DNA of 32,833 bases from UBA1479 sp964012715 (GTDB taxonomy: Bacteria; Pseudomonadota; Alphaproteobacteria; Rhodospirillales; Casp-alpha2). A program made the position numbers and the translations under genes. The notes under the pieces are model-generated. The model was given only the letters and a program-made list of their open reading frames with translations, was not told where the DNA came from and made no database searches. The number at the start of each line of letters is the position of its first letter. Within the stretch, counting starts at the first letter, position 1. Shown one piece after another: positions 16,562 to 24,595 of this stretch. The stretch lies in NCBI GenBank assembly GCA_964012715.1, contig CAXGUG010000033.1, forward strand, positions 1 through 32,833, read 5' to 3'.

Positions 16562-17449
16562 TTAGATCGGATCGTTCTGCCGCAGTTCGCGGGTCTTGGC
16601 GGCGACTTCGAAGAACGCGCTGATCAGGCGTGATTCCCGCCGCTCCATCAAACAGTTCACATGGGCGGTGGTGTGAATGTCGGCGTTTTCGATCTCGATC
16701 GTGCGCAGGTCGGGGCGGGGGATGAATTCGATGTCCGAGACCACGCCGATGCCGATGCCCCGCGCGACGGCCAGCCAGACCGCTTCGCGGCTGCCGATCT
16801 CCATCACCGGGTTGATCGTGACGCCGTGCTTGGCCAGGGCCGCTTCGAACGCGCGCCGGGTGGTCGAGCCGCTTTCGCGCAGAACCATGCGTTCGCCTTC
16901 CAAATCCTCGATCCGAATGACCTTGCGCTTGGCCAGCGGGTGCGACTTGTGGGCGAAGGCGACGACCTTGTGGCGGCTGTAGGGCATGGCGAAGATGCGG
17001 GGATCGTCCTCGACATGGGCCAGGACGGCGACGTCCGCCGAATAGTCCAACAGCCTGCCGACCATCTCGCTCGAGTTGCCGACGGTGACCGCCAGGCGAA
17101 TGCCCGGATAGGCTTCGCTGAAGGCGCTGAGCATTTCTGTCGCGTGATACGGGCCGACGGCGCCGACGTGCAGGGTGCCCGTATGGAACCCGCCGAAGGC
17201 ATTGAGCAGGTCCTGCGCCTGGCCCTCCAAATCCATGATCCGCCGCGTCACGGTCAGCAGCGCTTGGCCCGCTTCGGTCAATTCGATTTCCCGTCCACGC
17301 CGGTGGAACAGCTCGACCTTGAACATGTCTTCAAGGGCGCGGACCTGGCTGGTCAGCGTCGGTTGGCCCACGTTCAGCACCTTGGAGGCGGCAGTAAAAC
17401 CGTTCTCCGTGGCGACGGCGTGAAAGGATCTGAGCTGTGTAAAGATCAT
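16562..17449 (-). CDS. LysR family regulator, likely of the phosphonate-associated type
   Basis: A 295-residue LysR-type regulator. The N-terminal winged helix (about 1-60) reads MIFTQLRSFHAVA, then GFTAASKVLNVGQPTLTSQVRALED; the effector domain has LRESGSTTRRAFEAALAKHG and GSREAVWLAVARGIGIGVVSD. Those phrases resemble the LysR group found beside aminoethylphosphonate genes. It is divergent from a phosphonate-type ABC operon and probably controls it. I chose the ATG at 17449, where the family N-terminus begins and GGGAAA lies upstream. A TTG at 17461 in frame adds only four residues and overlaps a repeat that may be an operator. The specific inducer is not visible. Confidence 0.92.
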   Translation of the reverse strand: MIFTQLRSFHAVATENGFTAASKVLNVGQPTLTSQVRALEDMFKVELFHRRGREIELTEAGQALLTVTRRIMDLEGQAQDLLNAFGGFHTGTLHVGAVGPYHATEMLSAFSEAYPGIRLAVTVGNSSEMVGRLLDYSADVAVLAHVEDDPRIFAMPYSRHKVVAFAHKSHPLAKRKVIRIEDLEGERMVLRESGSTTRRAFEAALAKHGVTINPVMEIGSREAVWLAVARGIGIGVVSDIEFIPRPDLRTIEIENADIHTTAHVNCLMERRESRLISAFFEVAAKTRELRQNDPI

Positions 17450-17763
17450 CGTTTTTCCCAATAGACCATATACGATATTTGAATTTGCCCAATAGGTTTA
17501 TTTCACGGAACATGCATATGACCGGTCGAAAATAAGACCGGCGACCTAGGCAAGGGGGCCTTCATGCAGGACCGGGAAGCGCATTTACCGTTCATCAGAC
17601 GGATGTCCCGAACGACCCTGTTGACCGTGTCGGCGGCATTGCCGCGCGGGCCGGTATGTCACCCCAAAATCAGAAACGTCGCCGCCAATGCAGCGGGGAT
17701 ATCCGGCGATGCCGCAAAGGTGCGCCGGACTTGGGAGTACCACTCGTTAATAGGAGACATCCA
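17450..17763. other. Divergent control region between the LysR and phnD-like genes
   Basis: About 310 bases without a convincing gene. It contains the candidate LysR site described separately, an A/T-rich stretch at about 17461-17520, and a short hairpin (CCGGTC at 17522-17527, GACCGG at 17536-17541, eight-base A-rich loop) in the likely 5' leader of the transporter mRNA. A short plus-strand frame at 17564-17836 overlaps the phnD start and has no recognisable features. Confidence 0.5.
17457..17495. promoter_or_regulatory. Candidate LysR binding sites (CCCAATAG direct repeats)
   Basis: CCCAATAG occurs at 17457-17464 and 17488-17495, start to start 31 bases, close to three helical turns. The second copy is half of an imperfect inverted repeat, TATTTG-N7-CCAATA (17476-17494), of the T-N11-A type that LysR proteins favour. 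The first copy overlaps the region just upstream of the LysR start, which would fit autoregulation. Confidence 0.4.
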
Positions 17764-18705
17764 ATGCAATTCGATCAACGGGTCCGGCGGGCGTTCGCGC
17801 GCCGCGCGGGCCGTCTGCTCTCGGTCGTCGCCCTGAGCGCCACCGTCACCGCCGTCGGTATTTCGACGGCCAAGGCGGAATGTGAAAATCCTGATGAACT
17901 GACCTTCGCCATCATCCCGACCGAGGAAACGGTGGCGGAACTGCAACTGTACAAGCCGGTGACGGACCGCATGGCCAAGCTGACCGGTAAGAAGATTCAG
18001 TTCTTCATGCCAACGTCCTATGCCTCGGTTGTCGAGGGCTTGCTCAGCAAGTTCGTCGATGTCGCGGTGTTGGGGCCGTATACCTACGTGATCGCCAACT
18101 CCAAGGACCCGAACGTCGAGGTCTTCGCCACCTACGCCAAGAAGAAGGGCCATTTGCAGGAAGAGGGCCCGGGCTACAAGGCGGCGCTGATTTCGAAGAA
18201 GGGCACCAAGTTCACGACCATCGAAAGCCTGAAGGGGGCCACCGTCGGCCTGACCGATCCGGGCAGCACGTCGGGCAACCTGATGCCGCGCGTCGTATTC
18301 TCAAAGGTCGTCGGCATGGACATCGATAAGTTCTTCGGCAAGGTCGCCTATACCGGCAGCCACGAACTGTCCGCCGTCGCCGTTGCCAAGGGCAAGGTCG
18401 ATGCGGCTTTCGTCGCGACCCACCGGTTCGACAACGTGGTCAATAAGGGCGAGATCAAGCTGGAAGACGTCAACGTGCTGTGGTCGTCCAAGCCGATCCC
18501 GCAGGATCCGTTCGTCTATCGCAAGCCGCTGTGCGAGGACATCAAGAAGAACATCCGCGAGACGTTCCTGGGCCTCGACAAGGAAGCCAGCGCCCAGAAC
18601 TTCCTGAAGAACGTCAAGTCGAACAAGTTCGTCGCCATGTCGTCCGAGGATTACGACATCATTCGTGATCTGAAGGCCGCCAAGGACGCGCGCAAGAAAA
18701 AATAG
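17764..18705 (+). CDS. phnD: Phosphate/phosphite/phosphonate ABC transporter periplasmic binding protein
   Basis: A 313-residue protein with a Sec signal peptide (likely cut after AKA near residue 38). The mature part is a type 2 periplasmic binding protein of the PhnD group: LTFAIIPTEETVAELQLYKPV, then a TSYASVVEGLLSKFVDVAVLGPYTY region, GATVGLTDPGSTSGNLMPR and GKVDAAFVATHRFDN. The TSYASVVE and STSGN segments form the phosphonate-binding pocket in characterised relatives. The ATG at 17764 follows TAGGAGA; an in-frame extension upstream lacks a signal sequence. It is the first gene of a four-gene importer operon and is followed by a terminator-like hairpin. The ligand may be a phosphonate, phosphite or phosphate; the alcohol dehydrogenase downstream hints at a hydroxylated phosphonate. 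Confidence 0.92.
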   Translation: MQFDQRVRRAFARRAGRLLSVVALSATVTAVGISTAKAECENPDELTFAIIPTEETVAELQLYKPVTDRMAKLTGKKIQFFMPTSYASVVEGLLSKFVDVAVLGPYTYVIANSKDPNVEVFATYAKKKGHLQEEGPGYKAALISKKGTKFTTIESLKGATVGLTDPGSTSGNLMPRVVFSKVVGMDIDKFFGKVAYTGSHELSAVAVAKGKVDAAFVATHRFDNVVNKGEIKLEDVNVLWSSKPIPQDPFVYRKPLCEDIKKNIRETFLGLDKEASAQNFLKNVKSNKFVAMSSEDYDIIRDLKAAKDARKKK

Positions 18706-18720
18706 GGGTCACTTACCCCT

Positions 18721-18775
18721 GCGGCGGTCGGGTTCCGCCGGTTTCTCCCTGTCTGGGGCCGACCGCCGTCTTTTT
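18721..18775 (+). terminator. Terminator/attenuator between phnD and phnC
   Basis: A perfect 10-bp stem, CGGCGGTCGG (18722-18731) with its complement at 18759-18768, encloses a 27-base loop and is followed by TCTTTTTC. It lies 16 bases after the phnD stop inside what is otherwise one operon. The long loop makes it weaker than a classic terminator, so partial read-through is likely. Confidence 0.7.
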
Positions 18776-18831
18776 CTGCCGTGTCAGTGTGACCAAACCA
18801 ATTAACAATCAAGAGACCAGGAAGACACGAT

Positions 18832-19584
18832 ATGGCCGTCTTGGAAGTTAGAGACCTGCGTGCGCGCTACAGCGCCAAAGGACCGGAAATCCTCAAGGGA
18901 ATTTCCTTCGATGTCGAAGGCGACGATTTCTTCGCCATCATCGGCCCCAGCGGGGCCGGGAAGTCGACCCTGATCCGTTGCATCAACCGACTGGTCGATC
19001 CGACGTCCGGAACCATTCGGTTCAACGGGCAGGAGGTGACCGCACTCGGCAACAAGGACCTGCGCCTGGTCCGCCGCGACATCGGAATGATTTTTCAGGA
19101 ATTCAACCTGATCGACCGCATGAGCGTGATGGACAACGTTTTGTCCGGGCGGCTGGGCTACATGGGCAACATGCGCACCCTGTTCCGGATGTTCCCGCGC
19201 AAGGATATCGACCACGCCCTGCATTTGTTGGACCGGGTCGGCCTGTCCGACCATGTCGACAAGCGGGCGGACGAGCTTTCCGGTGGTCAGCGTCAGCGCG
19301 TCGGCATCGCCCGCGCCCTGATGCAGGACCCCAAGCTGATGTTGCTGGACGAGCCGACTTCGGCGCTCGACCCCAAGATTTCGCGCGAGATCATGGGGCT
19401 GATCAAAGAGATGGCGCAGGAACTGAACGTGCCCTGCCTGTGCAATATCCATGACGTCAAATTGGCCATGGAGTTCTGCAACAAGATGATCGGCCTGCAG
19501 GACGGGGTGACCATGTTCGCCGGGCCGACCGCCGACATGAACGAGGCCAAGCTCGACGAGATCTACGCCATGGAAGTGCTGTGA
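18832..19584 (+). CDS. phnC: Phosphonate ABC transporter ATP-binding protein
   Basis: A 250-residue ATPase with Walker A GPSGAGKST (38-46), Q-loop glutamine near 89, signature LSGGQRQR (149-156), Walker B LMLLDEP (169-175) and the H-loop histidine in NIHDVKLAMEFC near 207. The IFQEFNLIDRMSVMDNVL run and GRLGYMGN are typical of PhnC. It hydrolyses ATP at the inner membrane face to drive the two PhnE-type permeases encoded next. The ATG at 18832 is preceded by AGGAAG. The gene follows phnD after an intergenic hairpin and is 10 bases from the first permease gene. Confidence 0.95.
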   Translation: MAVLEVRDLRARYSAKGPEILKGISFDVEGDDFFAIIGPSGAGKSTLIRCINRLVDPTSGTIRFNGQEVTALGNKDLRLVRRDIGMIFQEFNLIDRMSVMDNVLSGRLGYMGNMRTLFRMFPRKDIDHALHLLDRVGLSDHVDKRADELSGGQRQRVGIARALMQDPKLMLLDEPTSALDPKISREIMGLIKEMAQELNVPCLCNIHDVKLAMEFCNKMIGLQDGVTMFAGPTADMNEAKLDEIYAMEVL

Positions 19585-19594
19585 GGGGCGGGCG

Positions 19595-20425
19595 ATGGAC
19601 AATTCAACGGGATTTCGCGTCATGGATATGAGGACGGACGACATTCTCGCCCGCCGTACCCGGCGCCAGCGTAATACCATCCTGGCCGGTCTGGTGCTTC
19701 TGGCCCTGGTGGTCTGGAGCATCGACGTCACCGTGGTCAAGGACACCGACTGGGACCGCATCGGCAGCCTGGCCGATGTGCTGGAAGCAGCCGGGCAGTT
19801 CGGCGGTGTCGATGTTTCCCTGTTTCCGGACCTGCTGGGCCCGACCCTGGAGACCTTGATGATCGCCTGCCTGGGCACCGCGTTGGGGGTGCTGTTGTGT
19901 ATCCCCGCGACCTGGTTCGGGGCGATGAACATCACGCCCTATGCGCCGATCACTTATCCCTTGGCGCGCTTGATGATGACGCTCAGCCGCTCGATCCACG
20001 AAATCGTCTGGGCTTTGTTCTTTGTCGCGGTGTTCGGCCTGGGGGCCATGGCCGGGGTGTTCGCCATCGGCATGCGCTCGATCGGGTTCATCGCCAAGCT
20101 GTCGGCGGAAGCGATCGAAGACATTGACCATGGGCCGGTCGAGGCGATGCGGGCGACCGGGGCTAACGGGTTTCAGGTCTTGCTTTACGCCATCCTGCCG
20201 CAGGTCCTGCCGCAGATTATCGGCACGGCGATCTTCGAGTGGGAAATCAACATTCGCCGCTCGGCGGTGCTGGGCCTGGTCGGCGCCGGTGGTTTGGGGC
20301 TGGTGTTCTTCCGCCAACTCAACACCTTCAATTTCCACGGCGTGACGGCGGTGATCCTGGCGATCCTGGCCATCATCTTCTTGGGCGAGGCGATTTCTCA
20401 TGCCGTTCGCCGCCGCATGATCTAG
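19595..20425 (+). CDS. phnE: Phosphonate ABC transporter permease (first PhnE)
   Basis: A 276-residue inner-membrane protein with about six hydrophobic segments. The first is at roughly 28-48, followed by a polar periplasmic loop with DTDWDRIGSL, and the rest lie from about 88 to 270. The ATPase-contact EAA loop reads EAMRATGANGFQVLLYAILPQ. SRSIHEIVWALFF and RRSAVLGLVGAGGLG are PhnE hallmarks. The ATG at 19595 follows a GAGGGG site; an internal ATG 9 codons later is an alternative. It is 12 bases from the second permease gene, so the importer probably has a heterodimeric membrane channel. Confidence 0.94.
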   Translation: MDNSTGFRVMDMRTDDILARRTRRQRNTILAGLVLLALVVWSIDVTVVKDTDWDRIGSLADVLEAAGQFGGVDVSLFPDLLGPTLETLMIACLGTALGVLLCIPATWFGAMNITPYAPITYPLARLMMTLSRSIHEIVWALFFVAVFGLGAMAGVFAIGMRSIGFIAKLSAEAIEDIDHGPVEAMRATGANGFQVLLYAILPQVLPQIIGTAIFEWEINIRRSAVLGLVGAGGLGLVFFRQLNTFNFHGVTAVILAILAIIFLGEAISHAVRRRMI

Positions 20426-20437
20426 GGGAGGGACGTC

Positions 20438-21280
20438 ATGACGACCAATGTCACTCACGCCGTCGCCGAGACCGTGCCCAAGCGGTGGTCGCGCTGCAAG
20501 GGACCGGAATGCCTGTTCAGCTATGCGGGATGGATCATCGCCTTTTCGGTGGTGGTGTTCAGCATCGAATATCTGAACATCCCGCTCGACCGCTTGTTCG
20601 GCATGTTCGGGCGCATGGGCGAAGTCATCGCCGACCGCTATTATCCGGCGGATATCGACTACATCATGGACCGCGACTATCTGGGCTACGTCATCGAGAC
20701 GATCCAGATGGCGTATCTAGGGGCTTTGTTCGGGCTTCTGATCACGGTGCCGCTGGCCTGGTTCGCGGCCTACAACATGACGCCATCGCGCTGGACCGTG
20801 TATCCGGTGGCGCGCCTGTTCTCGATGTCCTGCCGTGCTGTACATGAAACGATCTGGACGATCCTATTCGTGGCCATTCTGGGTTACGGCATGTTGCCGG
20901 GTGTGCTGGCGCTGACCCTGTTCAGCGCCGGGTTCGCGGCCAAGCTGTTCGCCGAGGAAATCGAAGCCATCGACATGGGCCCGGTCGAAGCAATGCGGGC
21001 AACCGGGGCCAACCTGTTTCAGGTCATGGTGTTCGGGGTGTTCCCGCAGGTCCGCGTCGCCTTCACCGGCATCGCGATCTACACCTGGGACGTCGCGTTC
21101 CGGGCGGCCACCGTCGTCGGCTTCTTCGGCGCGGGAGGCATGGGTTGGTACCTCAAGCGCAACGTGATGCAGATCGAAACGGAGCGCGTCGCCGCGATCA
21201 TCCTTTCGATCATCGTCCTGGTTCTGATTTCCGAGATCCTGTCGGCCTGGGCGCGCAACGCCGTCATGAAGATGAAGTGA
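20438..21280 (+). CDS. phnE: Phosphonate ABC transporter permease (second PhnE)
   Basis: A 280-residue membrane protein homologous to the preceding permease: the EAA loop EAMRATGANLFQVMVFGVFPQ, SCRAVHETIWTILFVAILGYG and a C-terminal FRAATVVGFFGAGGMG occur in matching positions. The N-terminal 30 residues are cytosolic and contain CKGPECLFS, which is not shared with its partner. The start at 20438 follows GGGGAGGGAC. Paired PhnE genes are usual in phosphonate and phosphite importers. Confidence 0.94.
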   Translation: MTTNVTHAVAETVPKRWSRCKGPECLFSYAGWIIAFSVVVFSIEYLNIPLDRLFGMFGRMGEVIADRYYPADIDYIMDRDYLGYVIETIQMAYLGALFGLLITVPLAWFAAYNMTPSRWTVYPVARLFSMSCRAVHETIWTILFVAILGYGMLPGVLALTLFSAGFAAKLFAEEIEAIDMGPVEAMRATGANLFQVMVFGVFPQVRVAFTGIAIYTWDVAFRAATVVGFFGAGGMGWYLKRNVMQIETERVAAIILSIIVLVLISEILSAWARNAVMKMK

Positions 21281-21360
21281 GGCGCCGCCGCATGCTGATC
21301 CAACACCGCAATCCGCACCGCGCCCCGATCGGCGCCGTCCGAAGAAACGGAGAATAGCCT

Positions 21361-22455
21361 ATGTCAAAAAAAGGTCGGGCCGTCGTCTACGATGCGCCGA
21401 ACGAACCCTTCGTCGTCCGCGAATATCCCGTGCGCGATGTCCACCCGAACGAGGTCCTGGTCCGTATCACCATGTCGACCATCTGTCGTTCCGACATTCA
21501 TTCCTACCAGGGGCACCGGCCCAATCCATGCCCGGGCATCCTGGGGCACGAGATCGTCGGCGTGATCGAGCAACTGGGCCCGGAGCGTGAGCTTGACATG
21601 CGCGGCGACAAGCTGGCCGTCGGCGACCGGGTGACCTGGACCGAGTTCTTCCACGACGGCGATTCCTATTACGCCGATATCCACGACATGCCGCAGAAGG
21701 CGGCGGGCCTGCGTAAGTACGGCCACGATCTGGTCGAGGACGATCCCCACTTCCTGGGCGGGTTCGCGGACTACTGCTACATCCTGCCGGGTACGGGTAT
21801 TCTGAAGCTGCCCGACGAAATCTCCGACGAAGAAGCGACGCCGCTGAACTGCGGTGCCGCGACCATGGTCTCGGTGACGGAAGCCGGCGGGATCGATGTC
21901 GGCGATACGGTGGTCGTGCAGGGCCTGGGGCTGTTGGGCCTTTACGGTTGCGCCATCGCCAAGGCGCGGGGCGCGCGCAAGGTCATCGGCCTGGACGCCG
22001 TGGCCGACCGCCTGGCCCTGGCCGGTAAGTTCGGCGCGGACGTGACCTTCGACGTCAGCAAGATGAACGACGAGCAACTGGTCGCTGCCGTGCGCGCCGA
22101 ATGCCCGCCCGACGGCGCCGACGTTGGGATTGAGGTTTGCGGCCTGCCGGGGGTGATTCCGGCGGGGTTGAAGATGCTGCGCGTCGGCGGTCGTTACGTG
22201 CTGGGCGGTCTGGTCAATCCCAACGCCATGTTCACGGTCGACGGCAACGAAATCCTGCGTCGCTGGATCACCATCCGCGGGGTCCATAACTATCACCCAC
22301 GCCATTTGGTGCAGGCCCTGGATTTCGTCATGGCCAACCGCGACCGTTTCCCGTTCAAGGATCTGGTCGATTCCAAATTCTCGCTGGATCAATTGGACGA
22401 AGCCTTTGCCCGCGCGGCCGACCGGTCGGTGCTGCGGGCGGCCATCGTGCCTTGA
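21361..22455 (+). CDS. Zinc-type alcohol dehydrogenase, phosphonate-associated group, lacking structural-zinc cysteines
   Basis: A 364-residue medium-chain dehydrogenase. Catalytic zinc ligands appear to be Cys42 (STICRSD), His63 (LGHEIVG) and Cys164 (LNCGAAT). The NAD fold has GLGLLG (188-193) and Asp212 in IGLDAVADR, favouring NAD over NADP. The MPQKAAGLRKYGHD segment resembles phosphonate-catabolism-associated alcohol dehydrogenases, which carry a cysteine after LPQK and a four-cysteine structural zinc lobe. Here residues 90-125 contain no cysteine at all. The gene lies 80 bases after the second permease on the same strand and ends at a strong terminator, so it is probably the metabolic member of the operon. 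It would oxidise a hydroxyl or reduce an aldehyde of the imported compound; the compound itself is unknown. Confidence 0.88.
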   Translation: MSKKGRAVVYDAPNEPFVVREYPVRDVHPNEVLVRITMSTICRSDIHSYQGHRPNPCPGILGHEIVGVIEQLGPERELDMRGDKLAVGDRVTWTEFFHDGDSYYADIHDMPQKAAGLRKYGHDLVEDDPHFLGGFADYCYILPGTGILKLPDEISDEEATPLNCGAATMVSVTEAGGIDVGDTVVVQGLGLLGLYGCAIAKARGARKVIGLDAVADRLALAGKFGADVTFDVSKMNDEQLVAAVRAECPPDGADVGIEVCGLPGVIPAGLKMLRVGGRYVLGGLVNPNAMFTVDGNEILRRWITIRGVHNYHPRHLVQALDFVMANRDRFPFKDLVDSKFSLDQLDEAFARAADRSVLRAAIVP

Positions 22456-22478
22456 GGCGATAGGTCAGTGCGGAAATG

Positions 22479-22506
22479 AAGAGGGGGCCCTTCGGCCCCC
22501 TCTTTT
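22479..22506 (+). terminator. Rho-independent terminator after the alcohol dehydrogenase
   Basis: A 9-bp GC stem (22481-22489 with 22494-22502) with a CTTC loop is followed by TTTT, and the AA before the stem can pair with the first Ts. It separates convergent operons. Confidence 0.93.
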
Positions 22507-22515
22507 CGTAAATGA

Positions 22516-22998
22516 TCAGCCTTCGAACAGGCTGCCGACCGGCAACGGTACCTGCAGGACTTCGCGGAACAGATAGAAGAACCCGAGCACCACGGCGATC
22601 CCGACCAGCGGATAGACGATTGCCCGGAAGCGGGTCCAGGGGTCGTACATGGCGACCAGGGTCAGTGCTGCGAAAACGGGCAGAGCCGAGCCGATGAACC
22701 CGAGCACGGGCATGGCCAGGGTTCCGCCCAGCATCACCGCGATCAGCAATACGCGGCGGATGACGGAGCCGCCGCCGGTGTCCTCGCCGGTTTCTTCCTG
22801 AACGCCGGTACGCCGGAAAATCCACTGCAGGATATAGGCCAGCGAGGCGGCGATCAGAACCAGGGCGAAGGTCTTGGGAAAGACCGCCGAGTCCGGGTCG
22901 ACGTAGCTTTGCGTGTCCCAGATGACCAGACAGGCGATGCCGATGAAGATCGTCGAGATGACGGCGCCGCCGGTGTCGTGTTTGGCGTCAGTCTGCAT
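22516..22998 (-). CDS. tctB: Tripartite tricarboxylate transporter small membrane subunit (TctB family)
   Basis: A 160-residue membrane protein with four hydrophobic segments (about 13-27, 42-58, 81-116 as two close passes, and 126-145), typical of TctB. The loop between the second and third helices is acidic (EETGEDTGG). The family forms the small subunit of sodium-dependent, binding-protein-driven carboxylate importers. Its ATG at 22998 overlaps the end of the large-subunit gene by 11 bases, with AAGGAC upstream. It ends 14 bases from the facing terminator. Small TctB proteins vary widely in sequence, so the call rests largely on topology and position. Confidence 0.87.
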   Translation of the reverse strand: MQTDAKHDTGGAVISTIFIGIACLVIWDTQSYVDPDSAVFPKTFALVLIAASLAYILQWIFRRTGVQEETGEDTGGGSVIRRVLLIAVMLGGTLAMPVLGFIGSALPVFAALTLVAMYDPWTRFRAIVYPLVGIAVVLGFFYLFREVLQVPLPVGSLFEG

Positions 22999-24496
22999 GG
23001 GCTTTGTCCTTGATCTTTTGCAACCGGGCCAGCACCAGCGGGCTCAGTAGCGTGAACACGGTAAAGACGATGATCGCGATCGAGATCGGCCGTCCGAAGA
23101 ACATGCCGAAGCGGTCGCCCGTTGCCGTGCCGATGGTCCAGGCCTGAACGAAACCGGACTCCGCGATCGGGCCCAGGATCAGGCCAAGCACGATCGGCGA
23201 CGCCGTGTAGCCGAACCGGGAAATGATCCAGCCGCCAGCACCCAGCGCGATCATGATGATGACGTCGCTGATGTTGTTGCGGATGGCGTAGCTGCCGATG
23301 ATCGTCATGAAGGCGATGGCCGGAACCAACAGCGCCTTGGGCAGGGTGATGATCGTGCGATAGGCGTAGCGGCCAATCAGCAGGCCGGTCGGCAGCATCA
23401 GAAGGGTCGCCAGGATCAAGCCCCAGATGAAGGTGTAGACGATCTCGCCCTGGTTGGTGAACAGGCTGGGCCCGGTGCGCACGCCCTGTACCAGCAAGGC
23501 GCCCAGGATCACTGCGTCGGGCGGCGTGCCGGGAATGCCCAGGACCAGGGTCGGGATGAAGCCGCCGCCGACGGTTGCGTTATTGGCCGATTCCGAGGCG
23601 ACGATGCCGCCCGGTTCACCCTTGCCGTAGACCTGACCCTTCTTGGCGGTCCGGCGGGCTTCGGAATAGGCGACCAGGCTGGCGATGGACCCGCCCGCAC
23701 CCGGCAGAATGCCGACCACGGTGCCGATCACCGATGAGCGGATGGCGTTGACCTTGTCCCGCCACAGGTAGGCCACGGCCTCGCCCAGGCGGAAGCCCTT
23801 GTTGCCGCTGTCGACCTTGAGGTGATGGCCCGGTTGGGCGACCAGATCGATCAGCACCGGGATACAGAACAGGCCGATCAGTGCCGCGACGATCTGAATG
23901 CCGCTGAGCATCGTCTGCGAGCCGAAGGTCAGGCGCACGTCGCCCGCGACCTCGGCCACGCCGATGCACGACAGGATCAGGCCCAGCGCGCCGCCGGCCA
24001 TGCCTTTGAGCAGGCTGCCCTCGGAAAGGGCTGCGATCAGCGACAGGCCGAAGATGGCCAGCCAGAAATATTCGACCGGACCGAACGCCAAGGCGACTTC
24101 GGACAGCGGCGGCGCCAGGGTCATCAGGGCGACCGCGCCGACGATGCCGCCGATGATGCTGGCCAGACAGGCGATGGTGATGGCGAAATCCCCGTCGCCT
24201 TTCTTGGCCAGCGGATAGCCGTCAAAGGTCGTGGCGATGGCCGAAGGCGTGCCGGGGGTGTTCAACAGAATTGCCGAATAGGCGCCGCCGTAGATCGCGC
24301 CGGTATAGATCGCGCCCATCAGGATCAACGCCGATGACGTCGGCATGGCGAATGTAAGGGGAACCAGCACAGCGACCGACATGGTCGCCGTCAGGCCGGG
24401 AATGGCGCCGATCACCGTGCCCGCGACCACGCCGAACAGCGCGAACAACAGGTTAAGCGGAGTCAGCGCGTCGAGCAGATGCTCAAGCCCTGCCAT
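22988..24496 (-). CDS. tctA: Tripartite tricarboxylate transporter large permease (TctA family)
   Basis: A 502-residue protein with about 11-12 membrane segments. The two family motifs are clear: GAIPGLTATMSVAVLVPLTF near the N-terminus and the related GILPGAGGSIASLVAYSEAR in the middle, which reflects the internal duplication of TctA. LLNTPGTPSAIATTFDGYP and LGIPGTPPDAVILGALLVQG are the other landmarks. It forms the transport channel for a carboxylate delivered by the TctC receptor. The ATG at 24496 follows ACGGAGA. A hairpin terminator separates it from the receptor gene upstream, so expression is probably lower than that of the receptor. The substrate cannot be read from the sequence. Confidence 0.95.
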   Translation of the reverse strand: MAGLEHLLDALTPLNLLFALFGVVAGTVIGAIPGLTATMSVAVLVPLTFAMPTSSALILMGAIYTGAIYGGAYSAILLNTPGTPSAIATTFDGYPLAKKGDGDFAITIACLASIIGGIVGAVALMTLAPPLSEVALAFGPVEYFWLAIFGLSLIAALSEGSLLKGMAGGALGLILSCIGVAEVAGDVRLTFGSQTMLSGIQIVAALIGLFCIPVLIDLVAQPGHHLKVDSGNKGFRLGEAVAYLWRDKVNAIRSSVIGTVVGILPGAGGSIASLVAYSEARRTAKKGQVYGKGEPGGIVASESANNATVGGGFIPTLVLGIPGTPPDAVILGALLVQGVRTGPSLFTNQGEIVYTFIWGLILATLLMLPTGLLIGRYAYRTIITLPKALLVPAIAFMTIIGSYAIRNNISDVIIMIALGAGGWIISRFGYTASPIVLGLILGPIAESGFVQAWTIGTATGDRFGMFFGRPISIAIIVFTVFTLLSPLVLARLQKIKDKAHAD

Positions 24497-24546
24497 GGAG
24501 TGTCTCCGTAAATGAAAGAGCGGCCCACGTCAGGCGTGGCCGCGGG

Positions 24547-24583
24547 AAAAAGGATGGGCCGATCGACTTGGCGACCGGCCCAT
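24547..24583 (-). terminator. Terminator/attenuator between tctC and tctA
   Basis: On the minus strand a 12-bp stem (24572-24583 with 24554-24565, one G-U pair) with a six-base loop is followed, after two bases, by TTTTT (24547-24551). It lies 12 bases past the receptor stop and upstream of the permease. Partial termination here would favour receptor over permease. Confidence 0.85.
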
Positions 24584-24595
24584 GAAAACGGATGC

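Noticed and set aside
17564..17836. Possible 90-codon gene before phnD
   Set aside because: It overlaps the phnD start in another frame, has no motif, and its composition resembles shifted-frame coding; no evidence of a real protein.
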